DNA of 64,000 nucleotides from an uncultured Dialister sp. (GTDB lineage Bacteria; Bacillota; Negativicutes; Veillonellales; Dialisteraceae), in the NCBI GenBank assembly GCA_902462205.1, contig CABQAR010000007.1, positions 1-64,000 of the forward strand, in the 5' to 3' direction. Below are positions 42,726 to 51,481 of this stretch, piece after piece. The notes beneath the pieces were generated by a model. The model did not search any database and had not been told where the DNA came from. It saw only the letters and a program-made list of their open reading frames with translations. Made by a program: the position numbers and the translations under genes. Positions within the stretch are counted from its first letter, which is position 1. Each line of letters starts with the position of its first letter.

Positions 42726-43460
42726 TTATTCCATATCTTCCGGAAGGTCTGCGTTGGTGTACACGTCCTGTACGTCGTCCAGTTCTTCCAGTTCGTTTGT
42801 CAGCTTGGACATGGTTTCTGCCGCGTCACCGGTCAGTGCGACGGTGTTGTCGGGAACCATTGTGACTTCGGAGGCTTCTACTTCGATGCCTTCTTTTTCC
42901 AGTGCTTCGGAAACGGTCAGAAAGTCTTCGGGCGCCGTTGTGATTTCAAAGCTGTCGCCTTCGGTGGATACGTCTTCTGCGCCTGCGTCAAGGGCAAGCA
43001 TCATGATGGTATCTTCGTCGGTAGCTTCTTTGCTTACGACGATCATTCCTTTTTTCTTGAACATCCACGCTACGCAGCCGGGGGTTCCGATGCTGCCGCC
43101 GTGATGGGTGAAGGCGTGGCGGACGTCTGCGGCCGCCCTGTTCCTGTTGTCTGTGTTGCATTCGACAATGACAGCGGCGCCGCCAGGGCCGTAGCCTTCA
43201 TAGGTGATTTCGTCGAAGCCCGCGCCGGAAGCAGCGCCTACTCCTTTGGCGATGGCTCTCTGGATATTGTCTTTCGGCACGTTATTCTGTTTGGCTTTTG
43301 TCAAAGCCAGTTTCAAACGCATGTTTCCGACAGGGTCACCGCCGCCCATGCGGGCTGCTATGGTGATTTCCTTGGAAATCTTTGTGGTAATTTTTGCGCG
43401 GATGGCATCTGTTTTGCCTTTTTTACGCTTAATATTTTCCCACTTGGAATGTCCGGACAT
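42726..43460 (-). CDS. YebC/TACO1-family translation-associated protein
   Basis: The 244-residue protein is a full-length YebC/PmpR-type member, starting MSGHSKWENIKRKKGKTDA and containing NVPKDNIQRAIAKG and EITYEGYGPGGAAVIVE. Such proteins were long listed as transcription factors, while recent work on YebC/TACO1 points to a role in translating difficult peptide stretches. Ending the operon of ribosome and SRP genes fits the latter. GGAGGGG precedes the ATG. It lies two bases after the preceding methyltransferase gene. Confidence 0.92.
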   Translation of the reverse strand: MSGHSKWENIKRKKGKTDAIRAKITTKISKEITIAARMGGGDPVGNMRLKLALTKAKQNNVPKDNIQRAIAKGVGAASGAGFDEITYEGYGPGGAAVIVECNTDNRNRAAADVRHAFTHHGGSIGTPGCVAWMFKKKGMIVVSKEATDEDTIMMLALDAGAEDVSTEGDSFEITTAPEDFLTVSEALEKEGIEVEASEVTMVPDNTVALTGDAAETMSKLTNELEELDDVQDVYTNADLPEDME

Positions 43461-43462
43461 AA

Positions 43463-44047
43463 TTATTTCCCCTCCTCTTTATTCCACCAGGGTTCGCCCA
43501 GAAGGCGGTCAAGGATTATGGCAACGGCACTTCTCACGCAGAGGTGGTTGTATTTGCCGGCGCCATAGATAGGTTCTACGATATAGTCAAACTGCTTCAT
43601 CATTTCTTTGGTCATGCCGAAGCCTGTGCCGAAGAGGATGAAGACAGGTTTTTCTTCCTCGTGGATTTTCCTGCGCATTTCTGTGTAGGATACGGTATTG
43701 GGATACACGCGCGCATCGGTCGTCACAATCGCCGGTTTTTCGCCGCATTCTTTTTCTATCTGCGCGATGGCTTCTTCCAGGGACGGCACGAGCGCCGTTT
43801 CTTCGAAGGCTTCTTTCCGGTTCGGATTGTAGCGGACTCCGCCGCCTGTTTTCCAATGGTTCATGATGCGCGATGCCATTTCTCTCTGGCTCTCGATGGG
43901 GTGGATGATGAAATAGGTACGCACGTCATAAGTTTTCGCACTGCGGGCTATGTCATGGAGGTCATAATTGGTGAGGGCCGTCGTGACGACTTCCATGTGT
44001 TTATTGTAGATCGGATAATGAACGAGCCCTATATAAACAGGTGCCAT
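43463..44047 (-). CDS. SPOUT-like SAM-dependent RNA methyltransferase (PF09936 type)
   Basis: The 194-residue protein starts MAPVYIGLVHYPIYNKHMEV. It has the segment YDLHDIARSAKTYDVRTYFI and the knotted-fold motif PVFILFGTGFGMTKEMM near residue 135, which marks the family. Target RNA and position are not known. The ATG overlaps the trmD stop by one base (TAATG), with AAAAGGAGG upstream, so the two are coupled. In several Firmicutes this gene likewise follows trmD. Confidence 0.82.
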   Translation of the reverse strand: MAPVYIGLVHYPIYNKHMEVVTTALTNYDLHDIARSAKTYDVRTYFIIHPIESQREMASRIMNHWKTGGGVRYNPNRKEAFEETALVPSLEEAIAQIEKECGEKPAIVTTDARVYPNTVSYTEMRRKIHEEEKPVFILFGTGFGMTKEMMKQFDYIVEPIYGAGKYNHLCVRSAVAIILDRLLGEPWWNKEEGK

Positions 44048-44790
44048 TATTCCTCCTTTTCCGCAAGTATTTCTGCCATTATTCTTTTGTCTTCCGGCGT
44101 CATCTTCAGTTTCGCCAGAAGGTCCGGCCTGTTTGCGAGCGTGCGTTTCAGTGCTTCTTTCCGCCGCCATCTGGCGATATTCGCATGATGGCCGCTCATG
44201 AGGACTTCCGGCACTTTCCAGCCGTTGTATTCCGCCGGTTTCGTATACTGGGGGTATTCCAGTATCGGTTCATAAAAGGAGTCTCCTGCCGCGCTTCCCG
44301 CATCGCCAAGGACGCCGGGAACCATTCTTGATACCGCGTCGGCAATGACCATCGCTCCCAGCTCTCCGCCGGTCAGGACGTAATCGCCGATGGAAATCAG
44401 TTCGTCCGCCAGATATTGTTCCACCCGGTGGTCCACGCCCTCGTAGTGGCCGCAGATCAGGACGAGGTGGTCGTACTCGCGGTACAGTTCTTTCGCCTTG
44501 TCCTGCGTGAAGGGCCGGCCTGCGGGAGAGAGGAATATGACTCTGTCCTTCGGGCCTTTTTCAGGCAGTACATGGCGGCAGGCTTCGAAAAGCGGTCCGC
44601 ACTGCATGAGCATCCCAGCACCGCCGCCGTAAATGGTATCATCCACCTGGCGGTGTTTGTTGTGGGAAAATTCCCGCGGATCGGTTACCGCCATATCGAT
44701 CAGCCCGGCTTCCAGCGCACGTTTGATCATGCTCTGGCGGAAAAAAGCTTCTATGAACTCAGGAAATAAGGATAAAATATCTATTTTCAT
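44047..44790 (-). CDS. trmD: tRNA (guanine37-N1)-methyltransferase
   Basis: Methylates G37 next to the anticodon to prevent +1 frameshifting. The 247-residue SPOUT enzyme starts MKIDILSLFPEFIEAFFRQS. It has the SAM knot motifs LICGHYEGVDHRVEQYLADE and ISIGDYVLTGGELGAMVIAD, plus the catalytic aspartate in DAVSRMVPGVLG. The longer upstream reading inside rimM is rejected. It sits two bases after rimM, the usual pairing. Confidence 0.96.
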   Translation of the reverse strand: MKIDILSLFPEFIEAFFRQSMIKRALEAGLIDMAVTDPREFSHNKHRQVDDTIYGGGAGMLMQCGPLFEACRHVLPEKGPKDRVIFLSPAGRPFTQDKAKELYREYDHLVLICGHYEGVDHRVEQYLADELISIGDYVLTGGELGAMVIADAVSRMVPGVLGDAGSAAGDSFYEPILEYPQYTKPAEYNGWKVPEVLMSGHHANIARWRRKEALKRTLANRPDLLAKLKMTPEDKRIMAEILAEKEE

Positions 44791-44792
44791 AT

Positions 44793-45290
44793 TTATTCCC
44801 ATTCCGGCAAATGCACCGTCATTTCTCCTTTTTCTGTATCGACAGAAAGGATGCATGACGATATGGCAGGCAGTAATATTTCCTTCCCGTCCGATGCCTG
44901 CACGCTATACACGTTGTTGGCACCGGTTTCGATGATTTCCTTCAGGTTTCCCACCGGCTCGCCCGTATCAGAGATGACCGCAAGTCCGATTAATTGGAAA
45001 TAGTAGTATTCCCCTTTCGGAAGCTCCGGCAATTCCCGCACGGGTATGCTGACCTCCTCACCGATGAGCCGCTCAGCCGCATTCCGGTCTTCTATCCCTT
45101 CCACATGAAGGATATATATATTCTTATGGGGACGGGAAGACAGTACCTTGTACGAGCCAGCGCCGATCCGGAGGTTTTTCAGTGCTTTGAATATCTGAGG
45201 CCGTTCCGTATCGGGAAGAATACGCAAATCACCCCGCACACCATGCGGGGCAACCATTCGGCCGACGACAATATATTCGTCAGGATTCAT
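44793..45290 (-). CDS. rimM: 16S rRNA processing protein RimM
   Basis: Assists maturation of the 30S head near S19 and S13. The 165-residue protein starts MNPDEYIVVGRMVAPHGVRG, the conserved RimM beta-barrel entry. It has YYFQLIGLAVISDTGE, the linker into the PRC-barrel, and ILLPAISSCILSVD at the C-terminus. An upstream TTG start inside ylqD is possible but adds 13 residues with no family match. Confidence 0.93.
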   Translation of the reverse strand: MNPDEYIVVGRMVAPHGVRGDLRILPDTERPQIFKALKNLRIGAGSYKVLSSRPHKNIYILHVEGIEDRNAAERLIGEEVSIPVRELPELPKGEYYYFQLIGLAVISDTGEPVGNLKEIIETGANNVYSVQASDGKEILLPAISSCILSVDTEKGEMTVHLPEWE

Positions 45291-45291
45291 A

Positions 45292-45699
45292 TCATTCACG
45301 GAAAGCGATAATTTTTCCGTCTTCGACAAGGATTTCTCCGCCGGTCACCGTATTCATGTCGTCACCGACATGGAGGGTGATGATGCGGTTCAGTGGCTGG
45401 CGGGGCAGTTCTGCTCCGATTGTCAGCTTTTCCAGATGTTCCTTGTCAGCAGTCAGTTTTTCCTTGACCTGCATCATTTGTGCCCGCTGGGCATCAATCT
45501 GTGCACGGAGGGGAGCCACTGCCTGCATGTTGATTTTTGCCTGTTCAGCCAATTTCGCTTTCGCTTCGAATTCAAGCTGCGTCATATCATTCTCCACGCT
45601 CTTGATATTCTGGTTGATCTGATTCAGCAATGTTGTTTTCAGGGCTTCTGTCAGCTTGGACTTCACAGCGACAGGAACCAGAACCTGGATTTCTTCCAT
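45292..45699 (-). CDS. YlqD-family protein
   Basis: The 135-residue protein of unknown function is typical of this operon position between khpA and rimM in Firmicutes. It starts MEEIQVLVPVAVKSKLTEAL, has a long central coiled coil (about 40-90) with heptad-like LEFEAKAKLAEQAKIN, and ends in a small beta domain, LHVGDDMNTVTGGEILVEDG. GAGAGGT precedes the chosen ATG. No enzymatic motif is seen. Confidence 0.82.
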   Translation of the reverse strand: MEEIQVLVPVAVKSKLTEALKTTLLNQINQNIKSVENDMTQLEFEAKAKLAEQAKINMQAVAPLRAQIDAQRAQMMQVKEKLTADKEHLEKLTIGAELPRQPLNRIITLHVGDDMNTVTGGEILVEDGKIIAFRE

Positions 45700-45710
45700 T
45701 AGGGCACCTC

Positions 45711-45938
45711 TCAAAGAATATCGACAGCGACTTTTTTGTTTTCCTTCAAAGCCCCTGCCTTTACAACTGTGCGGATTGCATTAGCGATACGGCCTTTTCT
45801 GCCGATGACCTTCCCCATGTCCTCAGGAGCGACCCGGATCTGGTAGATTTCGAGCGTTCCTTTCTGGACAACAGTTACAGAGACAGCGTCGGGGTTCTTT
45901 ACGAGAGCCCGGGTGATATTTTCCACCAATTCTTTCAT
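45711..45938 (-). CDS. khpA: KhpA-type KH-domain RNA-binding protein
   Basis: The 75-residue single KH domain has the GxxG loop GKVIGRKGRIANAIRT near residues 42-57. It binds RNA and, with KhpB/EloR, influences cell size and division in Gram-positives. The chosen ATG with GGGAGG removes an 11-residue upstream extension. The position between rpsP and ylqD is the standard one. Confidence 0.92.
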   Translation of the reverse strand: MKELVENITRALVKNPDAVSVTVVQKGTLEIYQIRVAPEDMGKVIGRKGRIANAIRTVVKAGALKENKKVAVDIL

Positions 45939-45951
45939 AGCGGCGCCTCCC

Positions 45952-46215
45952 TTATTTCTTTGCTTCAGCAAACTTTGCCAGGATGCCGTTCTTCTTCAGA
46001 AGATTGCGGACAGTATCGGTCGGCTGTGCACCTTTTCCAAGCCAGGACAGGATTTCTTCTTCGTTCAGCTTGACAGGGGCATCCAGCTTAGCCGGATCAT
46101 ACCAGCCAACGGTAGCAACCGGAGTACCGTTACGGGCTTCCTTGGAGTCAATAACAACTACACGGTAGAAAGGGTTCTTCTTTGCGCCCAGACGGGTCAG
46201 ACGAATCTTTAACAT
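45952..46215 (-). CDS. rpsP: 30S ribosomal protein S16
   Basis: Early-assembly protein of the 30S body. The 87-residue product starts MLKIRLTRLGAKKNPFYRVV and continues VIDSKEARNG and VGWYDP, all S16 hallmarks. AAGGAGG precedes the ATG. The spacer to ffh is 107 bases and may hold a processing site or internal promoter; none was clear. Confidence 0.97.
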   Translation of the reverse strand: MLKIRLTRLGAKKNPFYRVVVIDSKEARNGTPVATVGWYDPAKLDAPVKLNEEEILSWLGKGAQPTDTVRNLLKKNGILAKFAEAKK

Positions 46216-46322
46216 AATTTCACCTCCTTGAAATCATATATGTGTTTTTGCCAAAATTTATGAAATAAATGGCCCGCCCGATTGTACGAACCGGCCAGTA
46301 TTTCCCTTGTGGGAATCAATAT

Positions 46323-47696
46323 TTACCGGAACATGCCGGGGAATCCGCCGAAACCGCCCAAGCCTCCGAGTCCGCCTGTCGGGGGCTTCATCTTTTTCCC
46401 CTTCAGCTTCTTCATCTGCTTCTGCATTTCCTTGAACTGCTTCATCATGCGGTTCACGTCCTGTATCTTCACGCCGGAGCCGTCAGCGATGCGCTTTCTC
46501 CGGCTTCCGTTCAGCAGATCGATATTCGCTCTTTCTGCCGGCGTCATGGAAAGGATGATGGCTTCTATATGCTTGATTTCCTTCCCGTTCAGGTCGATAT
46601 CTTTTAACTGGTCCTTATATTTCCCCATCCCCGGTATCATGCTTAAAATGCCGGACATGGAGCCGAGTTTCTGTATCTGTTTCAGCTGTTTCAGGAAATC
46701 GTCCAGAGAGAATTCGCCTTTCTGGATTTTCTTGGCGCCCTCTTTCAGGGTATCCTGGTCCATATTCCTTTGGGCCTGTTCAAACAGGGATTCCAGATCG
46801 CCCAGATCGAGGATCCTCCCTGCCATGCGGTCAGGATGGAAATCCTCCAGCCCGCCATCCAGCTTTTCACTGACACCGATGAGCTTGATCGGCTTACCTG
46901 TGACGGTCTTGATCGAAAGCGCCGCGCCGCCGCGGGCATCGCCGTCCATCTTCGTCAGGATCGTGCCGTCAATTCCCAGATTCTCATCGAAAGCTTTCGC
47001 CGTCGTGACCGCGTCCTGCCCCGTCATGGAGTCAAGGACGAGCAGTATCTCATGGGGATGGACTTCCGCCTTGATATTCCGCAGCTCCGCCATCAGCTTT
47101 TCATCAATCGTCAGACGGCCTGCCGTATCCAGAATCACGACATCCCTGTTATAGGATTTCGCCGTATCCACCGCATACTGCGCGATGTGGACGGGATCCA
47201 CGTTCGGAGGCATGCGGTACACAGGCACATCGACCTGTTCCCCCAGAACTTCCAGCTGCTTGATCGCCGCCGGACGATAAACGTCGCAGGCTGCCAGCAG
47301 GGGCCGCTTGCCGCGTTTCTTCAGCATCAGAGCCAGTTTGCCTGCCGTCGTCGTTTTGCCGGCGCCCTGCAGGCCCACGAGCATGATCACCGTCATACCG
47401 GTGGACGACATCGTGATTTTGCTCTGCGTGCCGCCCAAAAGCTCCGTCAGTTCATCACGGACGATCTTGATGACCGTCTGATCCGGCTTCAGGCTGCCGA
47501 ACACATCCTCGCCGATGGCCTTTTCACGGACCTGCGCGATAAAATCCTTAGCGACCTTGAAATTGACATCCGCTTCCAGAAGGGCGCGCCGTACCTCGCG
47601 GAGCGCGCTGTCTATATCATTCTCGGAAAGCTTGCCTTTCCCTCGGAGATCCTTAAACGCAGACTGCAGCTTGTCACCTAAATTTTCAAAAGGCAT
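46323..47696 (-). CDS. ffh: Signal recognition particle protein Ffh
   Basis: GTPase that binds signal sequences and 4.5S/6S RNA for co-translational targeting. The 457 residues comprise an N domain starting MPFENLGDKLQSAFKDLRGK, then the G domain with GLQGAGKTTTAGKLA (about 108-122), DTAGRL and KMDGDARGGAAL. The methionine-rich M domain (LLNGSRRKRIADGSG, then VNRMMKQFKEMQKQMKKLKG) closes it, with a Gly/Phe tail. It lies ten bases after ylxM. Confidence 0.97.
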   Translation of the reverse strand: MPFENLGDKLQSAFKDLRGKGKLSENDIDSALREVRRALLEADVNFKVAKDFIAQVREKAIGEDVFGSLKPDQTVIKIVRDELTELLGGTQSKITMSSTGMTVIMLVGLQGAGKTTTAGKLALMLKKRGKRPLLAACDVYRPAAIKQLEVLGEQVDVPVYRMPPNVDPVHIAQYAVDTAKSYNRDVVILDTAGRLTIDEKLMAELRNIKAEVHPHEILLVLDSMTGQDAVTTAKAFDENLGIDGTILTKMDGDARGGAALSIKTVTGKPIKLIGVSEKLDGGLEDFHPDRMAGRILDLGDLESLFEQAQRNMDQDTLKEGAKKIQKGEFSLDDFLKQLKQIQKLGSMSGILSMIPGMGKYKDQLKDIDLNGKEIKHIEAIILSMTPAERANIDLLNGSRRKRIADGSGVKIQDVNRMMKQFKEMQKQMKKLKGKKMKPPTGGLGGLGGFGGFPGMFR

Positions 47697-47705
47697 CTAT
47701 CCACC

Positions 47706-48029
47706 TCAATCTGTCAATACCTTCAACAACGGCGCCGCTTTTTCCGCCGCATCGGAAGGAATGAGCCCCAAAAGGGAATGAACCGCCTCCATCCGCTTCA
47801 GCTTCGCCTCCGCTAGATGAAGAGCCGCCTCATACGCCTCCAGCTGCTCCTCCCCGTGCCGCATCGCATCATGCACCGCCTGCCGGGAAATATGGAAATA
47901 ATCAGCAATCTCAGCCAACGTGAGATTTTCATTATAATAAAGCTCAAGGCATTCCCGCTGCCGAGGCGTCAGTAACGCCCCGTAATAATCAAGCAGCTCG
48001 CCTTTTTGTACGATATTTTCTAAAGACAT
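47706..48029 (-). CDS. ylxM: YlxM/p13-like helix-turn-helix protein (UPF0122)
   Basis: The 107-residue sigma-like HTH protein starts MSLENIVQKGELLDYYGALL. It carries LTPRQRECLELYYNENLTLA then EIADYFHISRQAVHDAMRHG, the region 4-type helix-turn-helix. The family is proposed to help SRP function, and it always accompanies ffh in this group. It is the first gene of the nine-gene operon, directly behind the strong promoter. Confidence 0.92.
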   Translation of the reverse strand: MSLENIVQKGELLDYYGALLTPRQRECLELYYNENLTLAEIADYFHISRQAVHDAMRHGEEQLEAYEAALHLAEAKLKRMEAVHSLLGLIPSDAAEKAAPLLKVLTD

Positions 48030-48051
48030 AACATCACCATGCCTGAATGAT

Positions 48052-48080
48052 TATATATGAAATAAAGCCCTCTGTCAAGG
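48052..48080 (-). promoter_or_regulatory. Consensus promoter of the ylxM-ffh-rpsP-trmD-yebC operon
   Basis: TTGACA, exactly 17 bases and TATAAT on the minus strand, about 25 bases before the ylxM start codon. It matches the sigma-A consensus at every hexamer position. Confidence 0.88.
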
Positions 48081-48238
48081 AAAAATGCTTTACAACGGCA
48101 TTTCAAAATTACTTTCATTTCAGAAAACGAAAACCACCGCTGCCCATAAATAGTTCCGCGAGTACATATTTCCTGTCGTGAGCGTTAATAAAAATGAATG
48201 GACATGATAAACAGCCCTTCTCCTGATTTTAAAATGTA

Positions 48239-48276
48239 AAAAACACGGACCGATTTCAAACCAGTCCGTGTTTTTC
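48239..48276 (-). terminator. cbiMNQO terminator
   Basis: ACACGGAC and GTCCGTGT pair perfectly, with T-runs on both strands. It ends the minus-strand cobalt transporter operon. Confidence 0.82.
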
Positions 48277-48331
48277 TGTAATCTCTTCCATCAGGAAACT
48301 CTCTATTCAGATGGAAAACCGCTCCGATCCC

Positions 48332-49174
48332 TTATACGGATCCCCCATTGAGCAGTTTCCTTAAATCAGAGACATCTTTCGGATATCCGTCATTTTCTTT
48401 TATGATATTTTTTTCTGCCAAAATGTCCCGTACTTCCAGCATGGTCGGCTTTCTCAGGTTCGCCTGATCCAAGATTTCTTCCCTCCGGAAAACTTCTTCC
48501 GGCGTGCCGTCCGCTATGATCTGTCCGTCGCTGAATACGACGATCCTCTGCGCCCAGCGATAGGCGAAGTCCAAATCATGGGTGGAGATCAGCATGGTTT
48601 TTCCCTGGGCGGACAGTTTCGCCAGCACTTCTTCCAGCGCCATCGCATTGACAGGGTCGAGCGCCGCGGTCGGCTCATCAAAAATAATGACTTCCGAATG
48701 CATGGCGATGATATCGGCAATGGAAACTCTTTTTTTCTCTCCTCCGGAAAGATAATGGGGCGCCCTGTCCTTGAAATCCAGAATATTCATGTATTCCAGC
48801 GCTTCATTGACCCGGCTCATCACTTCTTCTTTGGGAAGGCGCAGATTCATCGGGCCGAAGCTGACTTCTCCCATGACCGTGGTCGCTATGATCTGGTTAT
48901 CCGCATCCTGGAATACGATTCCGATTCCCCGGCGGAGCTCCATCAGGTCTTTTTTCTCCCGCGTCATTTTTTTGCCGCGGAAATAAATTTCGCCCGCATC
49001 AGGTTCCAGCACGCCGTTCAGGTTGAGGAAAAAGGTGGACTTTCCTGCACCGTTCGTTCCGATGACGGCCACACGCTGTCCTTCTTCTATGTCAACACTG
49101 ATTCCTTTCAGGATTTCCCGCTCACCGCCGTAAGAATAGCGCAAATCGCGGACGCTTACGATATTATTTCCCAC
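48332..49174 (-). CDS. cbiO: CbiO, ATPase of cobalt/nickel ECF transporter
   Basis: The 280-residue ABC ATPase energises Co/Ni import. Walker A is GTNGAGKSTFF near residue 39-49. A Q-loop QDADNQI follows (the Q-D-xx-NQ form is typical of ECF ATPases), then signature YLSGGEKKRVSIADIIA, Walker B VIIFDEPTAALDPV and the switch STHDLDF. The start is GTG with AGAAGGAG upstream. It is last of the four-gene operon, so a single ATPase probably forms a homodimer. Confidence 0.93.
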   Translation of the reverse strand: MGNNIVSVRDLRYSYGGEREILKGISVDIEEGQRVAVIGTNGAGKSTFFLNLNGVLEPDAGEIYFRGKKMTREKKDLMELRRGIGIVFQDADNQIIATTVMGEVSFGPMNLRLPKEEVMSRVNEALEYMNILDFKDRAPHYLSGGEKKRVSIADIIAMHSEVIIFDEPTAALDPVNAMALEEVLAKLSAQGKTMLISTHDLDFAYRWAQRIVVFSDGQIIADGTPEEVFRREEILDQANLRKPTMLEVRDILAEKNIIKENDGYPKDVSDLRKLLNGGSV

Positions 49175-49201
49175 AGATATACTCCTTCTCCAGCTACGGG
49201 A

Positions 49202-50005
49202 TCATTTAGTAAAGAACCATGCCGCCACGATGAGGATCAGACTTCCTCCTGCATACAGCACCTGTTCTGCCGTTATTTTTTTCTCTGTTTCCCAGAATAA
49301 AAGGTCTCCGTCATAGCAGCGGGATTCCATCGCATCATAGTAATTGGAGCCCTTTTTCAGGGAAATGACGAGAAGATTGCTCGTGATGTGCCCAAAGGTC
49401 TGCAGCGCGGTATGCCAGTCCGCATAACCCATCCGGGATTCCGCAGAGTTGTTCATCCTGACAAAGGTGTCGATCATGACGAATACGAAACGATAAATCA
49501 TATTCATGAGTTCAATCACCAGTGACGGCACTTTGACCTTTCTCAGGACAGAAAATATTTCATTGGACGGCGTGGACAGGGACATCATGAACATGGCGCT
49601 GATGCCGCCAAAGGCTTTCCCCCACAAATGCACGACGGTGGATATGCTTTCTTCTGTGACGAATACGTATCCGAAAGGAAACCATACGCCTGCCAGTCCC
49701 CGTTCTTCCTCCGCCAGGTTGAATGCGATAATGATGCTGCCCACCACGAGGAAAGCCACGGGCACGCTTAAAAGGGTGATGTATTCCCGTGCCGGCATTT
49801 TCCCCAGTCCGACCGTAATGAACGCACAGAGCAGGATGGTCAGCGCGGAAACATACAGATTGTCAAAAATAATGCAGCAGAGAAGCATTAAAACGGCCAA
49901 CCCTACTTTCAATGCCGGATTCCAGCTATTAATTTTTGAGTTATACGCGTACATGTCAATGGAGAATATCTTTTCTCCATGCTTATGCCCTCTTTTTTTT
50001 GCCAT
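49202..50005 (-). CDS. cbiQ: CbiQ, transmembrane coupling (T) component
   Basis: The 267-residue membrane protein has about 5-6 helices. The two coupling helices with Ala-Arg-Gly-type motifs are represented by ESRMGYADWHTALQTFG and AMESRCYDGD near residues 195-240, which dock onto CbiO. It transmits ATP-driven movement to the substrate-binding CbiMN. It starts 45 bases after cbiN. Confidence 0.88.
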   Translation of the reverse strand: MAKKRGHKHGEKIFSIDMYAYNSKINSWNPALKVGLAVLMLLCCIIFDNLYVSALTILLCAFITVGLGKMPAREYITLLSVPVAFLVVGSIIIAFNLAEEERGLAGVWFPFGYVFVTEESISTVVHLWGKAFGGISAMFMMSLSTPSNEIFSVLRKVKVPSLVIELMNMIYRFVFVMIDTFVRMNNSAESRMGYADWHTALQTFGHITSNLLVISLKKGSNYYDAMESRCYDGDLLFWETEKKITAEQVLYAGGSLILIVAAWFFTK

Positions 50006-50050
50006 ACTGCCTTATTCCGACCGTCCCTTCCTGCCGTGCTTAAGAAATAT

Positions 50051-50407
50051 TCAGGCCTGTTCCTGCACCTGCTTCTGGCCCTGTCCTTCGCTTTCTTCGT
50101 CGTCCTTCATCCATTTCTTGCGTTCCACCCAGCGCCCCATGAAGAAGGCGATGCCGCCGACGCCGATGCCGGTCTGGATGCAGAAAAGAAGACTTTCAAT
50201 TTCTCCGGGAAGTTCTCCGCCGATCAGTGTTTCCGCTACAGGGGTGAACCACGGTTCGTATTCCTTCCCCTGGATTTCTTCCACCACGCCGCCGGCCGCA
50301 TCGTCAGATCCGCCAAACTCCGCATCCTTCAGCATGAGAAGCGGTGTAATGGCCATAAATACGATTACAATCAGAAGTGTGATGACTGTCTTTTTATTTC
50401 CGCTCAT
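50051..50407 (-). CDS. cbiN: CbiN, small substrate-capture component
   Basis: The 118-residue protein has two transmembrane segments: KKTVITLLIVIVFMAITPLL near the start and LLFCIQTGIGVGGIAFFMG near residue 90. An extracytoplasmic loop of about 45 residues links them. This is the CbiN topology, in which the loop helps load the metal into CbiM. A Glu/Gln-rich tail ends the protein. The stop of cbiM lies one base before its ATG. Confidence 0.85.
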   Translation of the reverse strand: MSGNKKTVITLLIVIVFMAITPLLMLKDAEFGGSDDAAGGVVEEIQGKEYEPWFTPVAETLIGGELPGEIESLLFCIQTGIGVGGIAFFMGRWVERKKWMKDDEESEGQGQKQVQEQA

Positions 50408-50408
50408 A

Positions 50409-51185
50409 TTATTTTGCCTCCCCGCCGATAAATCCAATAGCTTTCAGTTCCGGCCTTGCGTATGTTTCAATGCCGATCACGATGATGACTGTGACAAGTC
50501 CTTCGATGATTGCCAGCGGAACCTGGGTCACGGCAAATACCGCCATGAATTTTTCAAAAGAAGCCATGATCCCTCCGACTTCCGACGGATAAGCCAAAGC
50601 CAGCTGGAAGCTTGTCACGCAGTAGGTGAGCAGGTCGCCCAGAGATGCGGCAAGAAATACGGATTTCAGACGGCTGAGTCCCATCTTGCTTGCCAGCTTG
50701 AAGATGGCGTAAGAAACAAACGGCCCCGCGATCGCCATGGAGAACGTATTCGCCCCCAACGTGGTCAGACCGCCATGAGCCAGTAAGACTGCCTGGAAAA
50801 TAAGCACGATGATACCAAGGATACTCATGGCTGCCGGCCCGAACAGAATCGCGCCAAGCCCTGTCCCTGTCATATGGGAGCAGCTGCCTGTCACGGACGG
50901 GATTTTTAAAGAGGACAACACGAACACGAAAGCGCCTGCCATCGCCAGAAGCGTCACGGCGCGGCGGTTGTTCTGCAATGTCTTACGGATGGAAAGATAT
51001 CCGGCCACCAAAAAGGGCAGACAGATCAATCCCCACATAATACAATATTCCGGCGGCAGATAGCCTTCCATGATGTGCATGGCATCTGCTGACGGTACCA
51101 CGGCGCTGAATGCCGCGAGCACGGATGCGGTTTTCAGCCAGAATGACGACTGAAGGCCGGCTTGTTTCATTTGTTTTTCTTTCAT
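50409..51185 (-). CDS. cbiM: CbiM, cobalt/nickel substrate-binding S component
   Basis: The 258-residue protein has a cleavable signal-like N-terminus ending ADA, followed by MHIMEGYLPPEYC. In CbiM and NikM this exposes the Met-His that coordinates the metal. The later GSCSHMTGTGLGAILFGP supplies further ligands, and about seven membrane helices are traceable. GGAGG precedes the ATG. It is the first gene of cbiMNQO, with a structured leader upstream. Cobalt rather than nickel is suggested by name only. Confidence 0.92.
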   Translation of the reverse strand: MKEKQMKQAGLQSSFWLKTASVLAAFSAVVPSADAMHIMEGYLPPEYCIMWGLICLPFLVAGYLSIRKTLQNNRRAVTLLAMAGAFVFVLSSLKIPSVTGSCSHMTGTGLGAILFGPAAMSILGIIVLIFQAVLLAHGGLTTLGANTFSMAIAGPFVSYAIFKLASKMGLSRLKSVFLAASLGDLLTYCVTSFQLALAYPSEVGGIMASFEKFMAVFAVTQVPLAIIEGLVTVIIVIGIETYARPELKAIGFIGGEAK

Positions 51186-51251
51186 ACGATAAAACCTCCT
51201 GATTAAAACTAACCTGTAATAAACGAGAATTTAAAAATAAAATCCATCCGA

Positions 51252-51282
51252 TCTTCCGGTATGATACAGATCACGGAAGAGA
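51252..51282 (-). promoter_or_regulatory. Attenuator-like hairpin in the cbiM leader
   Basis: On the minus strand TCTTCCG and CGGAAGA enclose a second pairing, TGAT/ATCA. The fold is followed after ten bases by ATTTTATTTTT. It lies 66 bases upstream of cbiM. Further upstream (51350-51395) the leader has two more pairable segments, including a GGAGACC flanked by complementary bases. The arrangement fits a riboswitch or attenuator, but no known class could be assigned. Confidence 0.5.
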
Positions 51283-51452
51283 ACCCCGAAAAACTCCTCA
51301 CCTCCAAAAAGCACATAAGCAATAGAAAACCATCAGCCCAAAAATGAAAAACCGGTCTCCATCGGCCAACCTTGCGGCAAAGGCGTTTCTTCATTTCATC
51401 ACGGCTGAAATTCTACTGCCGGATTGTACATCTCCTTATATGATTTATTTAT

Positions 51453-51481
51453 ATTATAGCAACATTATAATTTTTATACAA
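51453..51481 (-). promoter_or_regulatory. Promoter of cbiMNQO
   Basis: TTGTAT, 17 bases and a perfect TATAAT on the minus strand, predicting a leader of about 260 bases. A partial Fur-like core, AATGATAAT (about 51501-51509), lies just upstream of the -35. Confidence 0.68.

Noticed and set aside
51209..51394. 61-codon minus-strand frame in the cbiM leader, hydrophobic in parts
   Set aside because: It spans the attenuator-like hairpin, lacks a spaced ribosome binding site and matches no small protein. The RNA structure explains the region better.
51186..51447. Cobalamin riboswitch upstream of cbiM
   Set aside because: GGAGACC recalls part of the B12 box, but the other conserved blocks (such as GCCACTG and GGGAA) are missing. 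Left as an unassigned leader.
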